Of a DNA stretch of 38,479 nucleotides, positions 18,774-27,803 are shown piece by piece (within the stretch, counting starts at the first letter, position 1; each line of letters begins with the position of its first letter). The position numbers were made by a program, and so were the translations under genes. Origin of the DNA: Nostoc sp. FACHB-152 (GTDB lineage: Bacteria > Cyanobacteriota > Cyanobacteriia > Cyanobacteriales > Nostocaceae); contig NZ_JACJRV010000069.1 in the NCBI RefSeq assembly GCF_014697475.1, forward strand, positions 1 to 38,479, in the 5' to 3' direction. The notes under the pieces were generated by a model. That model saw nothing but the letters and a program-made list of their open reading frames with translations, was not told the origin of the DNA and did not search any database.

Positions 18774-19393
18774 GATTTCGCTAAATAATTGCGGATGTCT
18801 AAAAAATCATTCCAAGAGATATAAGGTTTTTGGTGTTCATCTAAATATTTTGTTAAGGGAGCGCGTGCAAAGACAACAGAAGCTTGCAATCCCATATTTA
18901 AGTCTGTGATGGAGTCACCAATAGCTATTTTTTCATCGGCTGGGTACTTATCCATAACCTGCACCTTGGCGAGAAGTTCTGTATCTCCTTCATATTGAGA
19001 AATGACTTTTAAATAAGTATCACTAGTATCTACATCTACAGCATAAATGCTCTCTACTCTATGCACTAACTTATCTAAAACAATCTCTACCATTCCCCGC
19101 AAACCCCCAGAAATTACTATTAATGGGACTTTTTGAGTCTCTAGAAAATCCAAAAATTCTATAAAACCGTGACGTATCAATTGAGGCTGAGTAAATTCAA
19201 TAATTTCTGGGTAACTTGCCGATGGGATTGATTGCAGAATTTGTTTGACACCCTCTCGGAGGGTCATTCTTTTGGCATACATTTCAGGTATTACTTTTGC
19301 AGAAACTTCTGGTGCAAACTTTTTTAGAACTGCGACAAAAGTTTCTTCAACTGTAATAGTGCCGTCGAAGTCACAAAAAACAATCCGCTTCAC
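18752..19393 (-). CDS. mtnX: 2-hydroxy-3-keto-5-methylthiopentenyl-1-phosphate phosphatase
   Basis: A 213-residue HAD-superfamily phosphatase that removes the phosphate from the enol intermediate of methionine salvage, giving the acireductone used by MtnD. The nucleophile motif is FCDFDGTIT (residues 6-14). Motif II is VISGG and motif III is IAIGDSITDL. The start is GTG 19393, with AGGAGA 6 nt upstream. It overlaps mtnB by 22 bp. An MtnX-type pathway also needs an MtnW-type enolase, which is not in this window. Confidence 0.9.
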   Translation of the reverse strand: MKRIVFCDFDGTITVEETFVAVLKKFAPEVSAKVIPEMYAKRMTLREGVKQILQSIPSASYPEIIEFTQPQLIRHGFIEFLDFLETQKVPLIVISGGLRGMVEIVLDKLVHRVESIYAVDVDTSDTYLKVISQYEGDTELLAKVQVMDKYPADEKIAIGDSITDLNMGLQASVVFARAPLTKYLDEHQKPYISWNDFLDIRNYLAKSWSQTQQ

Positions 19394-19430
19394 TTGTTCT
19401 CCTGACCAAATTGTTGATTGAATTTTGAAA

Positions 19431-19985
19431 TTACTTCGCCAGAGGTTGGCGATCGCGAATTTCTCTGCCTGTATAATGAGGTGTCCAACCGTCTGTAGTA
19501 ATGAAATATCGTACTGCTTTTACCCGCCTTGCTGGAGTCAGATAAAACCAATGTTCGGTTCCGCCGGGGACGTTGATATATTCTTCTGGTTGTACAGTCA
19601 GTTCTACTTGACTACCATCAGGACGTACAAAGCCAAAAATTGCTTCTCCATCGATGACATAGCGCACTTCATCATCTGTATGGGTATGAATTTGGTCAAA
19701 CTTGGCCATTAACCCATCAAGGTTAGGAATTCCAGGATGAAGGACAACTAAATCACGCGTTTTATAGCCATCTGTCTGTTGTAGTTGTTCAAAGTAACTA
19801 TCCAAAGCTTGGAGTACTTGTTCTTTTTCTTCTTCGTTGAGGCTGTCCTGTGCTAATAAGCGTTGGAGTTCGGTGTCTTCTGGGACAGTCCAGCGATTAA
19901 TTTGAATATTCAGGGGAGCTAATTCTTGGGTAATACGAACTAAATCAGTGTGGAGAGTTCCATTTTCTAGTTTGAGAACCGCCAT
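19431..19985 (-). CDS. mtnD: Acireductone dioxygenase
   Basis: A 184-residue cupin metalloenzyme (Fe or Ni) that oxidises acireductone to the 2-keto acid precursor of methionine plus formate. The metal ligands are visible in HTHTDDEVRYV (His, His and Glu) and GTEHWF (fourth ligand). The reading frame is open further upstream, but ATG 19985 (MAVLKLENG) is chosen because AGGAGGT sits 5-6 nt before it. It is first in the mtnD-mtnX-mtnB run, with about 37 bp to mtnX. Confidence 0.92.
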   Translation of the reverse strand: MAVLKLENGTLHTDLVRITQELAPLNIQINRWTVPEDTELQRLLAQDSLNEEEKEQVLQALDSYFEQLQQTDGYKTRDLVVLHPGIPNLDGLMAKFDQIHTHTDDEVRYVIDGEAIFGFVRPDGSQVELTVQPEEYINVPGGTEHWFYLTPARRVKAVRYFITTDGWTPHYTGREIRDRQPLAK

Positions 19986-20097
19986 TGTTGACCTCCTAAA
20001 AATAGCTAGGATAAGGCTTTGAGGCATCCAAAAATTACTTGTGCATACAGGCAATAGGCAATAGATTAGTTTGAAAGTAAAAATTCAGGAGTCAGAA

Positions 20098-20427
20098 TTA
20101 TTGGGTAACTTCTAGTGCAGCGCGCGGTGAGACTTCAGTATTCAACCAACTGAGAAAACCTTCATTAACTGCTACGGGAGAAATTTCGGCAATGAAATTA
20201 GTATAAGTAATATACTCTTGAATCACTTTTTCTATTTCTAAGGCATAACCATCTTGCGTTTTGACAATTAAAACAACTTCTGGTTCTTCAGTAATTTCTC
20301 CTTGCCAACTATAAGCACAAGTAATCGGAAACCAATTGACACAAACTGCTAACTTACGTTGCAGTAACGCCCAACCAATTTGACGCGCTTCATCTGTATT
20401 GTTTAAAGTTACATAGTAGAGTTTCAT
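20098..20427 (-). CDS. cutA: Divalent-cation tolerance protein CutA
   Basis: A 109-residue CutA1-type trimeric ferredoxin-fold protein linked to copper and divalent metal tolerance. Seen: YVTLNNTDEARQIGWALL, KLAVCVNWFPITCAYSWQGEI (family C-x-N pattern and the SxYxWxG-like loop) and EVVLIVKT. Length is normal for the family. A 112-bp spacer containing CAATAGG repeats separates it from mtnD. It was probably cytosolic from its lack of a signal peptide. Confidence 0.9.
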   Translation of the reverse strand: MKLYYVTLNNTDEARQIGWALLQRKLAVCVNWFPITCAYSWQGEITEEPEVVLIVKTQDGYALEIEKVIQEYITYTNFIAEISPVAVNEGFLSWLNTEVSPRAALEVTQ

Positions 20428-20957
20428 AAAAATCCCGATCTAAAATTCGAGTGAGAAAACACGCTCTAGTTTTTAGCGTGGCTCTATTGCTAGTAAATAG
20501 CCAAAATAGCTATTTAGAGCTTCTACTGATATCTGCTTCTCTACAAAAGTAAATTTATTTTATCTCTTTATGCCAGTGTATTCACTATGTAAAACTCTTG
20601 AGCTTGGTGCCGTTGCTTCAAGATAGGGAAATGCAATGGCGCATCGCTAACTCGTGCAAGCCTACTATCACTGTGTTTGAAGATGCTTGGCTGTGGACTT
20701 TTGTGTGTTGGTTTTAGGCGATCGCTTTACACTCAGCAATACTACACTTAATTTCTCTTAGTAATCTGTTTGATTACCCTACACAAACCTGTTTGTGCTT
20801 TTTTCCTCTCAACTCACGGGTTGGCTACAGAAAAATTTTTATCAGTAACAATACCAAAGTTTAATCAAGAATTATTTGACATATTAAAGAGGCAAATTTG
20901 TGCTAATAAAGATAATATTTTCTATAATGGGGAATCTAAAGTTTGAGAAATAATCAA
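20428..20957. other. Intergenic region, no supported gene
   Basis: A gap of 530 bp between divergently oriented cutA and the winged-helix protein. It contains one HIP1 site (20719) and a 28-codon open frame at 20632-20718 (MQWRIANSCK...) that is too short to support. It probably contains two divergent promoters. Confidence 0.4.
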
Positions 20958-22178
20958 ATGCAGTTACAGCCTCCCCCAAAAAAATTTCTCTCTACACTAT
21001 TGGAAGTAAGAGATTATTATGCTCCGATGGTAGAAAAGTATGGAAAATTGTATAAAGAAGCTTTAGAAAACTTAAATCATGTAGAAGCATTATTATCTAA
21101 CTGGCCTTTAACCTTGGAAGTTGGTATTAATGGCTTAAAAGGAGAAGTAGGCGAGGAAATATTTACTTCTTCTATCCCAAAAAGCTTGAATGGCAATAGC
21201 GATAACATCTTAGGAACGGGGCCAGAACTATTAGAACCTAAGGGTACTGAACTACCAGATGTAGAAAACTTCGCAAGAGATAATGGAGCTTCTGTCAACA
21301 CAGAAGATGACAACTTATCATTAGATTCTAGTGATACAGTAGCTCCTGCTGGGGAAAACTTATCTTCAGATGAAAGCGAGGATATTCCTGAGACTGAAAC
21401 CAAATCTCATGAGTCTAATGCTCATGAACTTCAAGCCACAAGTGATAAAGCAACTTTGACTTTAGATAACAATGACAACATTGTAGAAGTCTCAAGTGAA
21501 TTAGTAGAACCTAGCACTACTGAGCCATCTTTTGCGGAAAATCAAGAGAAAGCAAAACAACCGTCAAACAAATCGTTATTGGGATCAGATATTCCCATGC
21601 TGAGTGAGTATCAATCTCTAAAACGCATAGAAGCGGTGCAAAAACTGTTACAGAAACATACAGGTAGTGTATGCCATATCGATTTTGTGGTGCGATCGCT
21701 ATATGGAGAGTTAGAGCCAGAATTTTGGAAAGTAGTCAAAGGTAGAGTTCAATCAACACTGACTCAAGGAAGAGAAAGTAATAAATGGTCATTGGTTCCA
21801 GGTAAACCTGGTTACTACACCATAGATTTAAAATTACTCAACACTCCTCGCAAAGATGCTTCTTTTAAGCAGAGTACAACGAAAAACAAAAAACCTGACC
21901 CACAGGCGAAAACTAATAGCATTCCTATGAAGGGAGAGTTTGAAGGAAAATTTGTGATTGATGCGATTACTTTATTGCTGCAAAAAAATCCTAGAAAAGT
22001 CTTTGATGTAGCTGAAGTTATTAACAAACTATACGGTCATCTCGAACCTGAGCAAGTGCAAGAAGTCAAGCCTAAGGTACTAAATGAATTATCGCGGGGT
22101 TATCGTACAGGAAGATTTTCAAGAGTGCCGGAAGAAAAAGGACTTTACATTTGGGATTCTAAGTATCTACCAGAGTAA
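20958..22178 (+). CDS. Protein with two winged-helix-like repeats and an acidic linker
   Basis: A 406-residue protein of no family I can name with certainty. The N-terminal 60 residues are helical. Residues about 75-205 are acidic and Ser/Thr/Asn-rich, probably disordered. Two related modules of about 75 residues follow (about 215-290 and 325-405). Each has a helix, a VxxVVxxLYGxLEPE pattern (VVRSLYGELEPE and VINKLYGHLEPE), a helix with V(K/Q)..L..G....(K/R)(W/F)S.VP, and a hairpin ending GYYTID or GLYIWD. That order fits a winged-helix DNA-binding fold such as HARE-HTH. A DNA-binding role is inference. ATG 20958 is used; TTG 20943 is possible. Confidence 0.65.
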   Translation: MQLQPPPKKFLSTLLEVRDYYAPMVEKYGKLYKEALENLNHVEALLSNWPLTLEVGINGLKGEVGEEIFTSSIPKSLNGNSDNILGTGPELLEPKGTELPDVENFARDNGASVNTEDDNLSLDSSDTVAPAGENLSSDESEDIPETETKSHESNAHELQATSDKATLTLDNNDNIVEVSSELVEPSTTEPSFAENQEKAKQPSNKSLLGSDIPMLSEYQSLKRIEAVQKLLQKHTGSVCHIDFVVRSLYGELEPEFWKVVKGRVQSTLTQGRESNKWSLVPGKPGYYTIDLKLLNTPRKDASFKQSTTKNKKPDPQAKTNSIPMKGEFEGKFVIDAITLLLQKNPRKVFDVAEVINKLYGHLEPEQVQEVKPKVLNELSRGYRTGRFSRVPEEKGLYIWDSKYLPE

Positions 22179-22592
22179 GCCGTCCATAAAACAGTACTTT
22201 CCAAATCATCAGAATTCAAGATTAAATGAGAACGAGGGAATGCCCATAATCCTTATTAGGGCGTTGCTAGTTCAGGGGATATCTCTTATGGGTTAGGTAT
22301 CTTGTTTGCCCTGAAACTAAAAGGTACTGGCAAGATACCTTAAGAGTCAAAATAAATTTGAAAAGTAGTATAGCAGGTGACAGGTGACAGGGTTAAAAGT
22401 CTTTTGCTGTCTCAGTTTTATGATTTACCGATGTCCTAAATACCTTGGCTATTGCCATAGCTAAAAAATCTAGCTGTAGTCACATAGGTTAGGACATATT
22501 AAAAGCGTGAATGCTAAGAATAGTAATACTTTTGCCTTGTGCCTTCTGCTATAAATATGCCTAGTTCAAAAACCTTATGTACTTGCATGAAT
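22179..22592. other. Gap with GTGACAG repeats
   Basis: About 410 bp without a gene on the forward strand. GCAGGTGACAGGTGACAGGG at 22373-22392 is a 7-bp short tandem repeat. Nothing else is recognised. Confidence 0.4.
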
Positions 22593-22757
22593 TTACCACA
22601 ATAACATTGGTAAACCTGCGACTAAAGAAGCAATGCTTGTCCAAAGGGTGAATTGCTCAAGATTCCCTTCATCTAAAGCAAGACTCATTTGCTGAATTGC
22701 TGATAATAGTGCTACCAGTATTAATACAAAGACTGTAAAATACCTAAAAGCAATCAT
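22593..22757 (-). CDS. Small hydrophobic (membrane) protein
   Basis: A 54-residue open frame with two hydrophobic segments (about 5-22, YFTVFVLILVALL; and 41-53, IASLVAGLPMLLW) joined by an acidic loop (LDEGNLEQF). It looks like a genuine two-pass or hairpin membrane miniprotein. The frame ends TAA at 22593. GGGC...AAAG upstream is a weak ribosome site. No family recognised. An inverted pair, TACTTTGCCC and GGGCAAAGTA, flanks its promoter (about 22756-22854), which may be regulatory. Confidence 0.5.
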   Translation of the reverse strand: MIAFRYFTVFVLILVALLSAIQQMSLALDEGNLEQFTLWTSIASLVAGLPMLLW

Positions 22758-23018
22758 ACTTTGCCCTACTTTACTTTTAAAGTAAACATATTAGGTTTTA
22801 ACAATCTATACTGGGTTTTTCTGTTTCCTAATTAGCACTTTAAAGGGCAAAGTATAAATAATCTATAAATATCTAATTCATTAAAAAAATCAATATTTTT
22901 TCTTATATAAATGTAAATTTAACACTGTTTCTATTTATATAAAAGTCATATTTAATTTTAAAAAATTCAGTACATTGTTACCTGCCTTATTGACTGTTGC
23001 CTATTACCTGTTGTTTTT

Positions 23019-23162
23019 CTACATAAGTCAATACGGTTCGGATAAGCATTTTGAACTAAGAATTGCTTTGGGGAAAAGGTTAAAGGGTAGGGGTTAAAGG
23101 TTTTTTCTTCCCCTTTTCCCCTTCACCTTTCCCCTTTAACCGAACCGTATTGCTACATAAGT
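23019..23162. mobile_element. MITE with 13-bp terminal inverted repeats and 10-bp target duplication
   Basis: The element at 23029-23152 (124 bp) begins CAATACGGTTCGG and ends CCGAACCGTATTG, a perfect 13-bp inverted repeat. It is flanked on both sides by the direct repeat CTACATAAGT (23019-23028 and 23153-23162). The interior has purine- and pyrimidine-rich arms (TTAAAGGG, CCCTTTAA) and no coding capacity. It must be moved by a transposase elsewhere. A partial relative is at 12791. Confidence 0.9.
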
Positions 23163-23457
23163 ATGTTCTAATCAAACTGCCGCTCTGCTCCCCTGCCACC
23201 TGCGGCCTATTTGTATCAAACTTAAAGTGGAAAGGTATTACAGCTTATCCAGCACTCAGGTTAAATAAAAACAGGGGAAGTTTGAAAAACATCACTCCTA
23301 ATTCTTTTCTGTTAACTTCCCCGAATAAATAGTATACAACGGTAACTTTATAGGTTTATAGTATTTAATAAATTTCAGAGCAGTAATTCTGATGATTAAC
23401 TTGCTATACCACCACTTAATTGCCAAGTGGATATCGTTGTTTAAATTTGCAACCCTT

Positions 23458-24513
23458 ATGTTTCCAAAGCAAAGGCGATTGCGCTTTTATGCTTACCCGT
23501 TACCTATCGTCGGAGCTTTTATTGCAGGTCTTGGTTTAAGCCTGCTATTTGCTGCTTGTTCATCACCATCAAATGTTAATACTCCTAACCCGAACGCTAC
23601 ATCAGTAAGTAATTCAGCTACAAATCAAGCCAAGGTCGTGCGATTTGGCTATCAAAAATCGTTGATTTTACTCAAGACTAAAGGTGTATTAGAAAAGCGT
23701 TTGTCTCCAGAAGGAGTAGCTGTAGAATGGATTGAATTCCCAGCAGGGCCACAACTACTAGAAGCAATGAATGTCGGTAGTATTGATTTTGGTCATGTAG
23801 GCGAATCACCACCAATATTTGCCCAAGCAGCAGGTGCAGCATTAACTTATGTAGCTGGTATTACACCAAGTCCTGCGGGTTCAGCAATTCTTGTGCCAGA
23901 AAACTCTCCGATAAAACAGCTAAGTGAACTTAAAGGTAAAAAAGTTGCCTTTCAAAAAGGTTCGAGCGCCCATTTATTATTAGTTCAAGCTCTCCAAAAA
24001 GCGGGATTGAAATATACGGACATTGAGCCGAAATATTTGCCGCCAGCCGATGCACGTGCAGCATTTGTTAAAGGAAGTGTAGATGCTTGGGTAATTTGGG
24101 ATCCCTTTTATGCAGCAGCACAACAAGCAACTAATGCGCGTGTTCTAGTTGATGGCACGGGAATTAATAAACAGGGAGGCTATTATTTAGGAAGCCGCAA
24201 GTTTGTGACTGAAAACTCTGAAACTGTGAAGGCAATACTTGAAGAAATTCAAAAACTAGAAGAATGGTCGCAACAGAATCGAGAAGAAGTAGCAAAAACT
24301 CTTGCACCTGTACTCGGCATTGATATTGAAACAATGAGAACAGCAACTAAAAGACGAAGTTTTGGTATTGTTCCTATCGACGATCGCCTGATAAATTTAC
24401 AGCAAGAAGTTGCAGATACTTATTATCAACTAAAGCTCATACCCAAACAGGTTAACGTCAAAGATGCCGTGTTAACAAAAGAACAGTACGCTGCATTTTC
24501 ACCAAAAATTTAG
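23458..24513 (+). CDS. Aliphatic sulfonate ABC transporter substrate-binding lipoprotein
   Basis: A 351-residue periplasmic binding protein of the SsuA/TauA type, probably delivering alkanesulfonates to an ABC importer. It has a lipoprotein signal ending LLFAAC (Cys at residue 34). The mature part has KVVRFGYQKS, VEWIEFPAGPQLLEAMNVGSIDFGHVGESPP, KGKKVAFQKGSSAH and DAWVIWDPFYAAA, all typical of the family. ATG 23458 (MFPKQRRL) gives a normal signal peptide; ATG 23392 would add 22 residues. No permease or ATPase gene is adjacent. The next two genes are oxidoreductases, so they may act on the imported compound. Confidence 0.88.
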   Translation: MFPKQRRLRFYAYPLPIVGAFIAGLGLSLLFAACSSPSNVNTPNPNATSVSNSATNQAKVVRFGYQKSLILLKTKGVLEKRLSPEGVAVEWIEFPAGPQLLEAMNVGSIDFGHVGESPPIFAQAAGAALTYVAGITPSPAGSAILVPENSPIKQLSELKGKKVAFQKGSSAHLLLVQALQKAGLKYTDIEPKYLPPADARAAFVKGSVDAWVIWDPFYAAAQQATNARVLVDGTGINKQGGYYLGSRKFVTENSETVKAILEEIQKLEEWSQQNREEVAKTLAPVLGIDIETMRTATKRRSFGIVPIDDRLINLQQEVADTYYQLKLIPKQVNVKDAVLTKEQYAAFSPKI

Positions 24514-24539
24514 CAATTTTTTCAGACTTCAGACTTCCT

Positions 24540-25358
24540 ATGACTAATCCTACAGAACTATTGCGATCGCGCTACGGTGAACTGACCTTTAATTCCGAAA
24601 TTTGGAATGAATCACTCACAACATTGCTATCTCATCGCTCAATTCGCGCTTATTTACCAGACTCATTACCACCAGAAACCCTAGAATTGCTAGTAGCGGC
24701 GGCGCAGTCGGCTTCAACTTCTTCTAATCTACAAACCTGGAGTGTGGTAGCAGTAGAAGACACCCAACGCAAAGAAGAATTATCCAAGTTAGCCGGAAAT
24801 CAAGCGCATATTCGCCAAGCACCTTTATTTTTAGTATGGTTAGCAGATTTAGCGCGGCTGAGTTACGTGGCGGAAAGTCGTGGTATTAGCCATGAAGCCT
24901 TAGATTATCTGGAAATGTTTGTCATGGCGACTATTGACGCAGCCTTAGCAGCCCAAAACGCAACTGTTGCTGCTGAGTCTTTAGGTTTGGGAACAGTTTA
25001 TATCGGTGGTATCCGCAATAAACCAGAAGAAGTTGCAGCCATTCTCAACTTACCGTCTTCTGTCTATGCTGTGTTTGGGTTGTGCGTAGGCTATCCAAAC
25101 CCGGAAGTTGCAGCTGCAATTAAACCGCGTTTACCTCAGTCTGCGGTACTGCACCGCGAAACTTATAAACTAGCCCAACAAGATGAAGCGATCGCTCATT
25201 ATAATGACATCATCAAAGGCTTTTATACAGAACAACAAATGAATGTTGCTGGCGACTGGTCAGAACACTCCTCGCAACGCATTGCCACTGTAGAATCTTT
25301 AAGAGGACGCGATAAACTGCGTGAAGCCTTGCATAATCTTGGGTTTAAGTTACGATAA
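24540..25358 (+). CDS. NADPH-dependent nitroreductase family flavoprotein
   Basis: A 272-residue FMN enzyme of the nitroreductase/NfsA group. Seen: SHRSIRAYLPDSLP (phosphate and FMN contact), AAQSASTSSNLQTWSVVAV, the helix DAALAAQNATVAAESLGLGTVYIGGIRN, and VFGLCVGYP. This is the usual order and length. It starts 26 bp after the sulfonate-binding protein and ends 15 bp before the SDR gene, which suggests one transcript. The native substrate is unknown; an oxidoreductase for a sulfonate-derived or quinone compound is possible. Confidence 0.88.
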   Translation: MTNPTELLRSRYGELTFNSEIWNESLTTLLSHRSIRAYLPDSLPPETLELLVAAAQSASTSSNLQTWSVVAVEDTQRKEELSKLAGNQAHIRQAPLFLVWLADLARLSYVAESRGISHEALDYLEMFVMATIDAALAAQNATVAAESLGLGTVYIGGIRNKPEEVAAILNLPSSVYAVFGLCVGYPNPEVAAAIKPRLPQSAVLHRETYKLAQQDEAIAHYNDIIKGFYTEQQMNVAGDWSEHSSQRIATVESLRGRDKLREALHNLGFKLR

Positions 25359-25373
25359 ACACGAATAAAGCTT

Positions 25374-26162
25374 ATGGATTTGCAACTTAGGGGCAAAGTA
25401 GCCTTGGTAACAGCTGCAAGTAAAGGACTAGGCAAAGCTACAGCACGGCAATTTGCCCTTGAGGGTGCAAAAGTCGTCATCTGCGCCCGTAGTCAATTAA
25501 TTGACAAAGCTGCTGCGGAAATTGAGAACGAAACAGGCGCACAAGTGCTATCTCTGCGTGCAGATGTTACCCAACAAGCAGATATTGAACGGGTAATTAA
25601 TGCCACAGTCGAGAAATTTGGTGGTTTGGATATTCTTGTGACTAATGCAGGCGGGCCACCATCAGGTACTTTTGATGACACTGATTTAACAGCTTGGGAA
25701 AACGCTATCAACTTAAATCTGCTGAGTGCGGTGTCTTTGGTGAAGTCTGCTTTACCTTACTTACGTCAATCTCTCGCACCAGCAATTCTGACAATTACTT
25801 CCACTTCCACTAAACAACCCGTGAAAAATCTGGTGTTATCAAACTCCATCCGGTTAGCAGTGATTGGGTTAACAAAAACTCTCAGCCAAGAATTAGGCAA
25901 AGATAACATCCGTGTCAACAGCATTTTACCGGGATGGACATACACTGAACGAGTAGATGAATTAATTAACGCTCGGATAGCTAAAAGTGGCAACACAAAA
26001 GCCGAAGAAATCGCCAGTATTGATACAGCTATCCCATTGGGTAGAATGGGAACACCAGCAGAGTTTGCCAATGTTGCCGTTTTTTTGTGTTCACCCGCCG
26101 CCTCGTATGTCAATGGCGTGATGCTACAGGTCGATGGCGGACACAATGCAGGTACATTTTAA
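25374..26162 (+). CDS. SDR family oxidoreductase with atypical active site
   Basis: A 262-residue Rossmann protein similar to 3-oxoacyl-ACP reductases. The cofactor region TAASKGLGKATA (TGxxxGxG variant), the VTNAGG motif near 89-94 and the C-terminal GGHNAG are present. The catalytic YxxxK is replaced: S156 and R160 (LSNSIR) occupy the Tyr and Lys positions, followed by the usual AVIGLTKTLSQEL helix. This matches the BKR-like SDR subgroup known to lack the perfect tetrad. It is the third gene of the 23.4-26.2 kb run. Reductase activity is therefore uncertain. Confidence 0.85.
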   Translation: MDLQLRGKVALVTAASKGLGKATARQFALEGAKVVICARSQLIDKAAAEIENETGAQVLSLRADVTQQADIERVINATVEKFGGLDILVTNAGGPPSGTFDDTDLTAWENAINLNLLSAVSLVKSALPYLRQSLAPAILTITSTSTKQPVKNLVLSNSIRLAVIGLTKTLSQELGKDNIRVNSILPGWTYTERVDELINARIAKSGNTKAEEIASIDTAIPLGRMGTPAEFANVAVFLCSPAASYVNGVMLQVDGGHNAGTF

Positions 26163-26230
26163 ATAATAAATTAGCTATTAGTTATTAGCGATCGCCAAAC
26201 CAATCACTAATAACTAATGACTAATTCTAA
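26163..26230. repeat. Inverted ATTAGTTATTAG / CTAATAACTAAT repeat around a HIP1 site
   Basis: AGCTATTAGTTATTAG and CACTAATAACTAATGAC face each other around GCGATCGC between convergent genes. The structure could act as a bidirectional terminator or just be a heptamer repeat. Confidence 0.5.
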
Positions 26231-26274
26231 TTATTACCTGTTAAGGCGGGTAAATTCTTCACTTAAACAAGAAA

Positions 26275-26631
26275 CTATTTGTTTTTGTTATTTTTGTTCT
26301 TGTGGCTTTGCCGTCCGGCTTCAGCGTGTTGCTCGCTGCTACCGCCTTGAGTACCTTTTGATTCATTATTGGTATCTTCGTCATCGTTATCGCTTGCTTT
26401 CTTGCGACCGCCACCGTGAGAGTTTTTACCACCTTCACGACCGATTTCAGCCATATGTTCTCTATCTTGGCTGACAGTTTCGCCACCTTTGCGTCCAGCT
26501 TCACGAGCTTCTTCAGAGGTAAACTCATGGGCTGTACCTTTTTCGTGAGCAGCGTGTCCGCCTTTGCTGGCGATTTCGCGTTGCTTATCTTCGTCCATAG
26601 AGGCAAAACCGCGTTTACTTGTGTCTGACAT
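26275..26631 (-). CDS. KGG-repeat general stress protein
   Basis: A 118-residue, highly hydrophilic protein of the GsiB/KGG group. The repeats include EIASKGGHAAHEKG, EAREAGRKGGETVS and MAEIGREGGKNSHGG. The C-terminal part is disordered and Asn/Lys-rich (GRQSHKNKNNKNK). Such proteins are made during desiccation or osmotic stress and are thought to protect the cytoplasm. Its start is ATG 26631, with AGGAGCG about 8 nt upstream. It runs convergently with the SDR gene. Confidence 0.9.
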   Translation of the reverse strand: MSDTSKRGFASMDEDKQREIASKGGHAAHEKGTAHEFTSEEAREAGRKGGETVSQDREHMAEIGREGGKNSHGGGRKKASDNDDEDTNNESKGTQGGSSEQHAEAGRQSHKNKNNKNK

Positions 26632-27539
<908 letters not shown>

Positions 27540-27607
27540 GGAATTTGCTCTAAATTCCTCATTAGACTCATAATTAAGCCTCTCAATAGCAAGCTTCTTT
27601 AGCATCG

Positions 27608-27709
27608 TAGGGTGGGTACTGCCCACCTTACCAGGAGAGTTTTAAGCGTAAAACTTCAAAAAGAATAAAAATCTTTAGTGGCAGAAGGAGCAACTTGCTC
27701 CTTTTTTTT
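27608..27709 (+). terminator. Hairpins after psaC ending in a T-run
   Basis: GGTGGGTACTGCCCACC near 27611 can fold. GGAGCAA-C-TTGCTCC at about 27687-27701 is then followed by eight T, a good Rho-independent terminator for psaC. The gap continues to the glmS start. Confidence 0.75.
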
Positions 27710-27803
27710 ATCAAAACCTACCTCTACTCCCTGATACTGCTACACCCTTTTTGCCAACAACTATACTGGATTTAATAATCCTGATACCAAAATGGTGTGA
27801 GCA

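Noticed and set aside
19361-19372. Ten-base match of spacer 5 to mtnX (ATAGTGCCGT)
   Set aside because: Too short to be a protospacer and expected by chance.
23150-23332. 60-codon open frame
   Set aside because: It starts inside the terminal repeat of the MITE and shows no conserved pattern.
26217-26628. Forward-strand frames opposite the KGG stress gene
   Set aside because: They are shadows of the reverse-strand repeats, which clearly encode the KGG protein.
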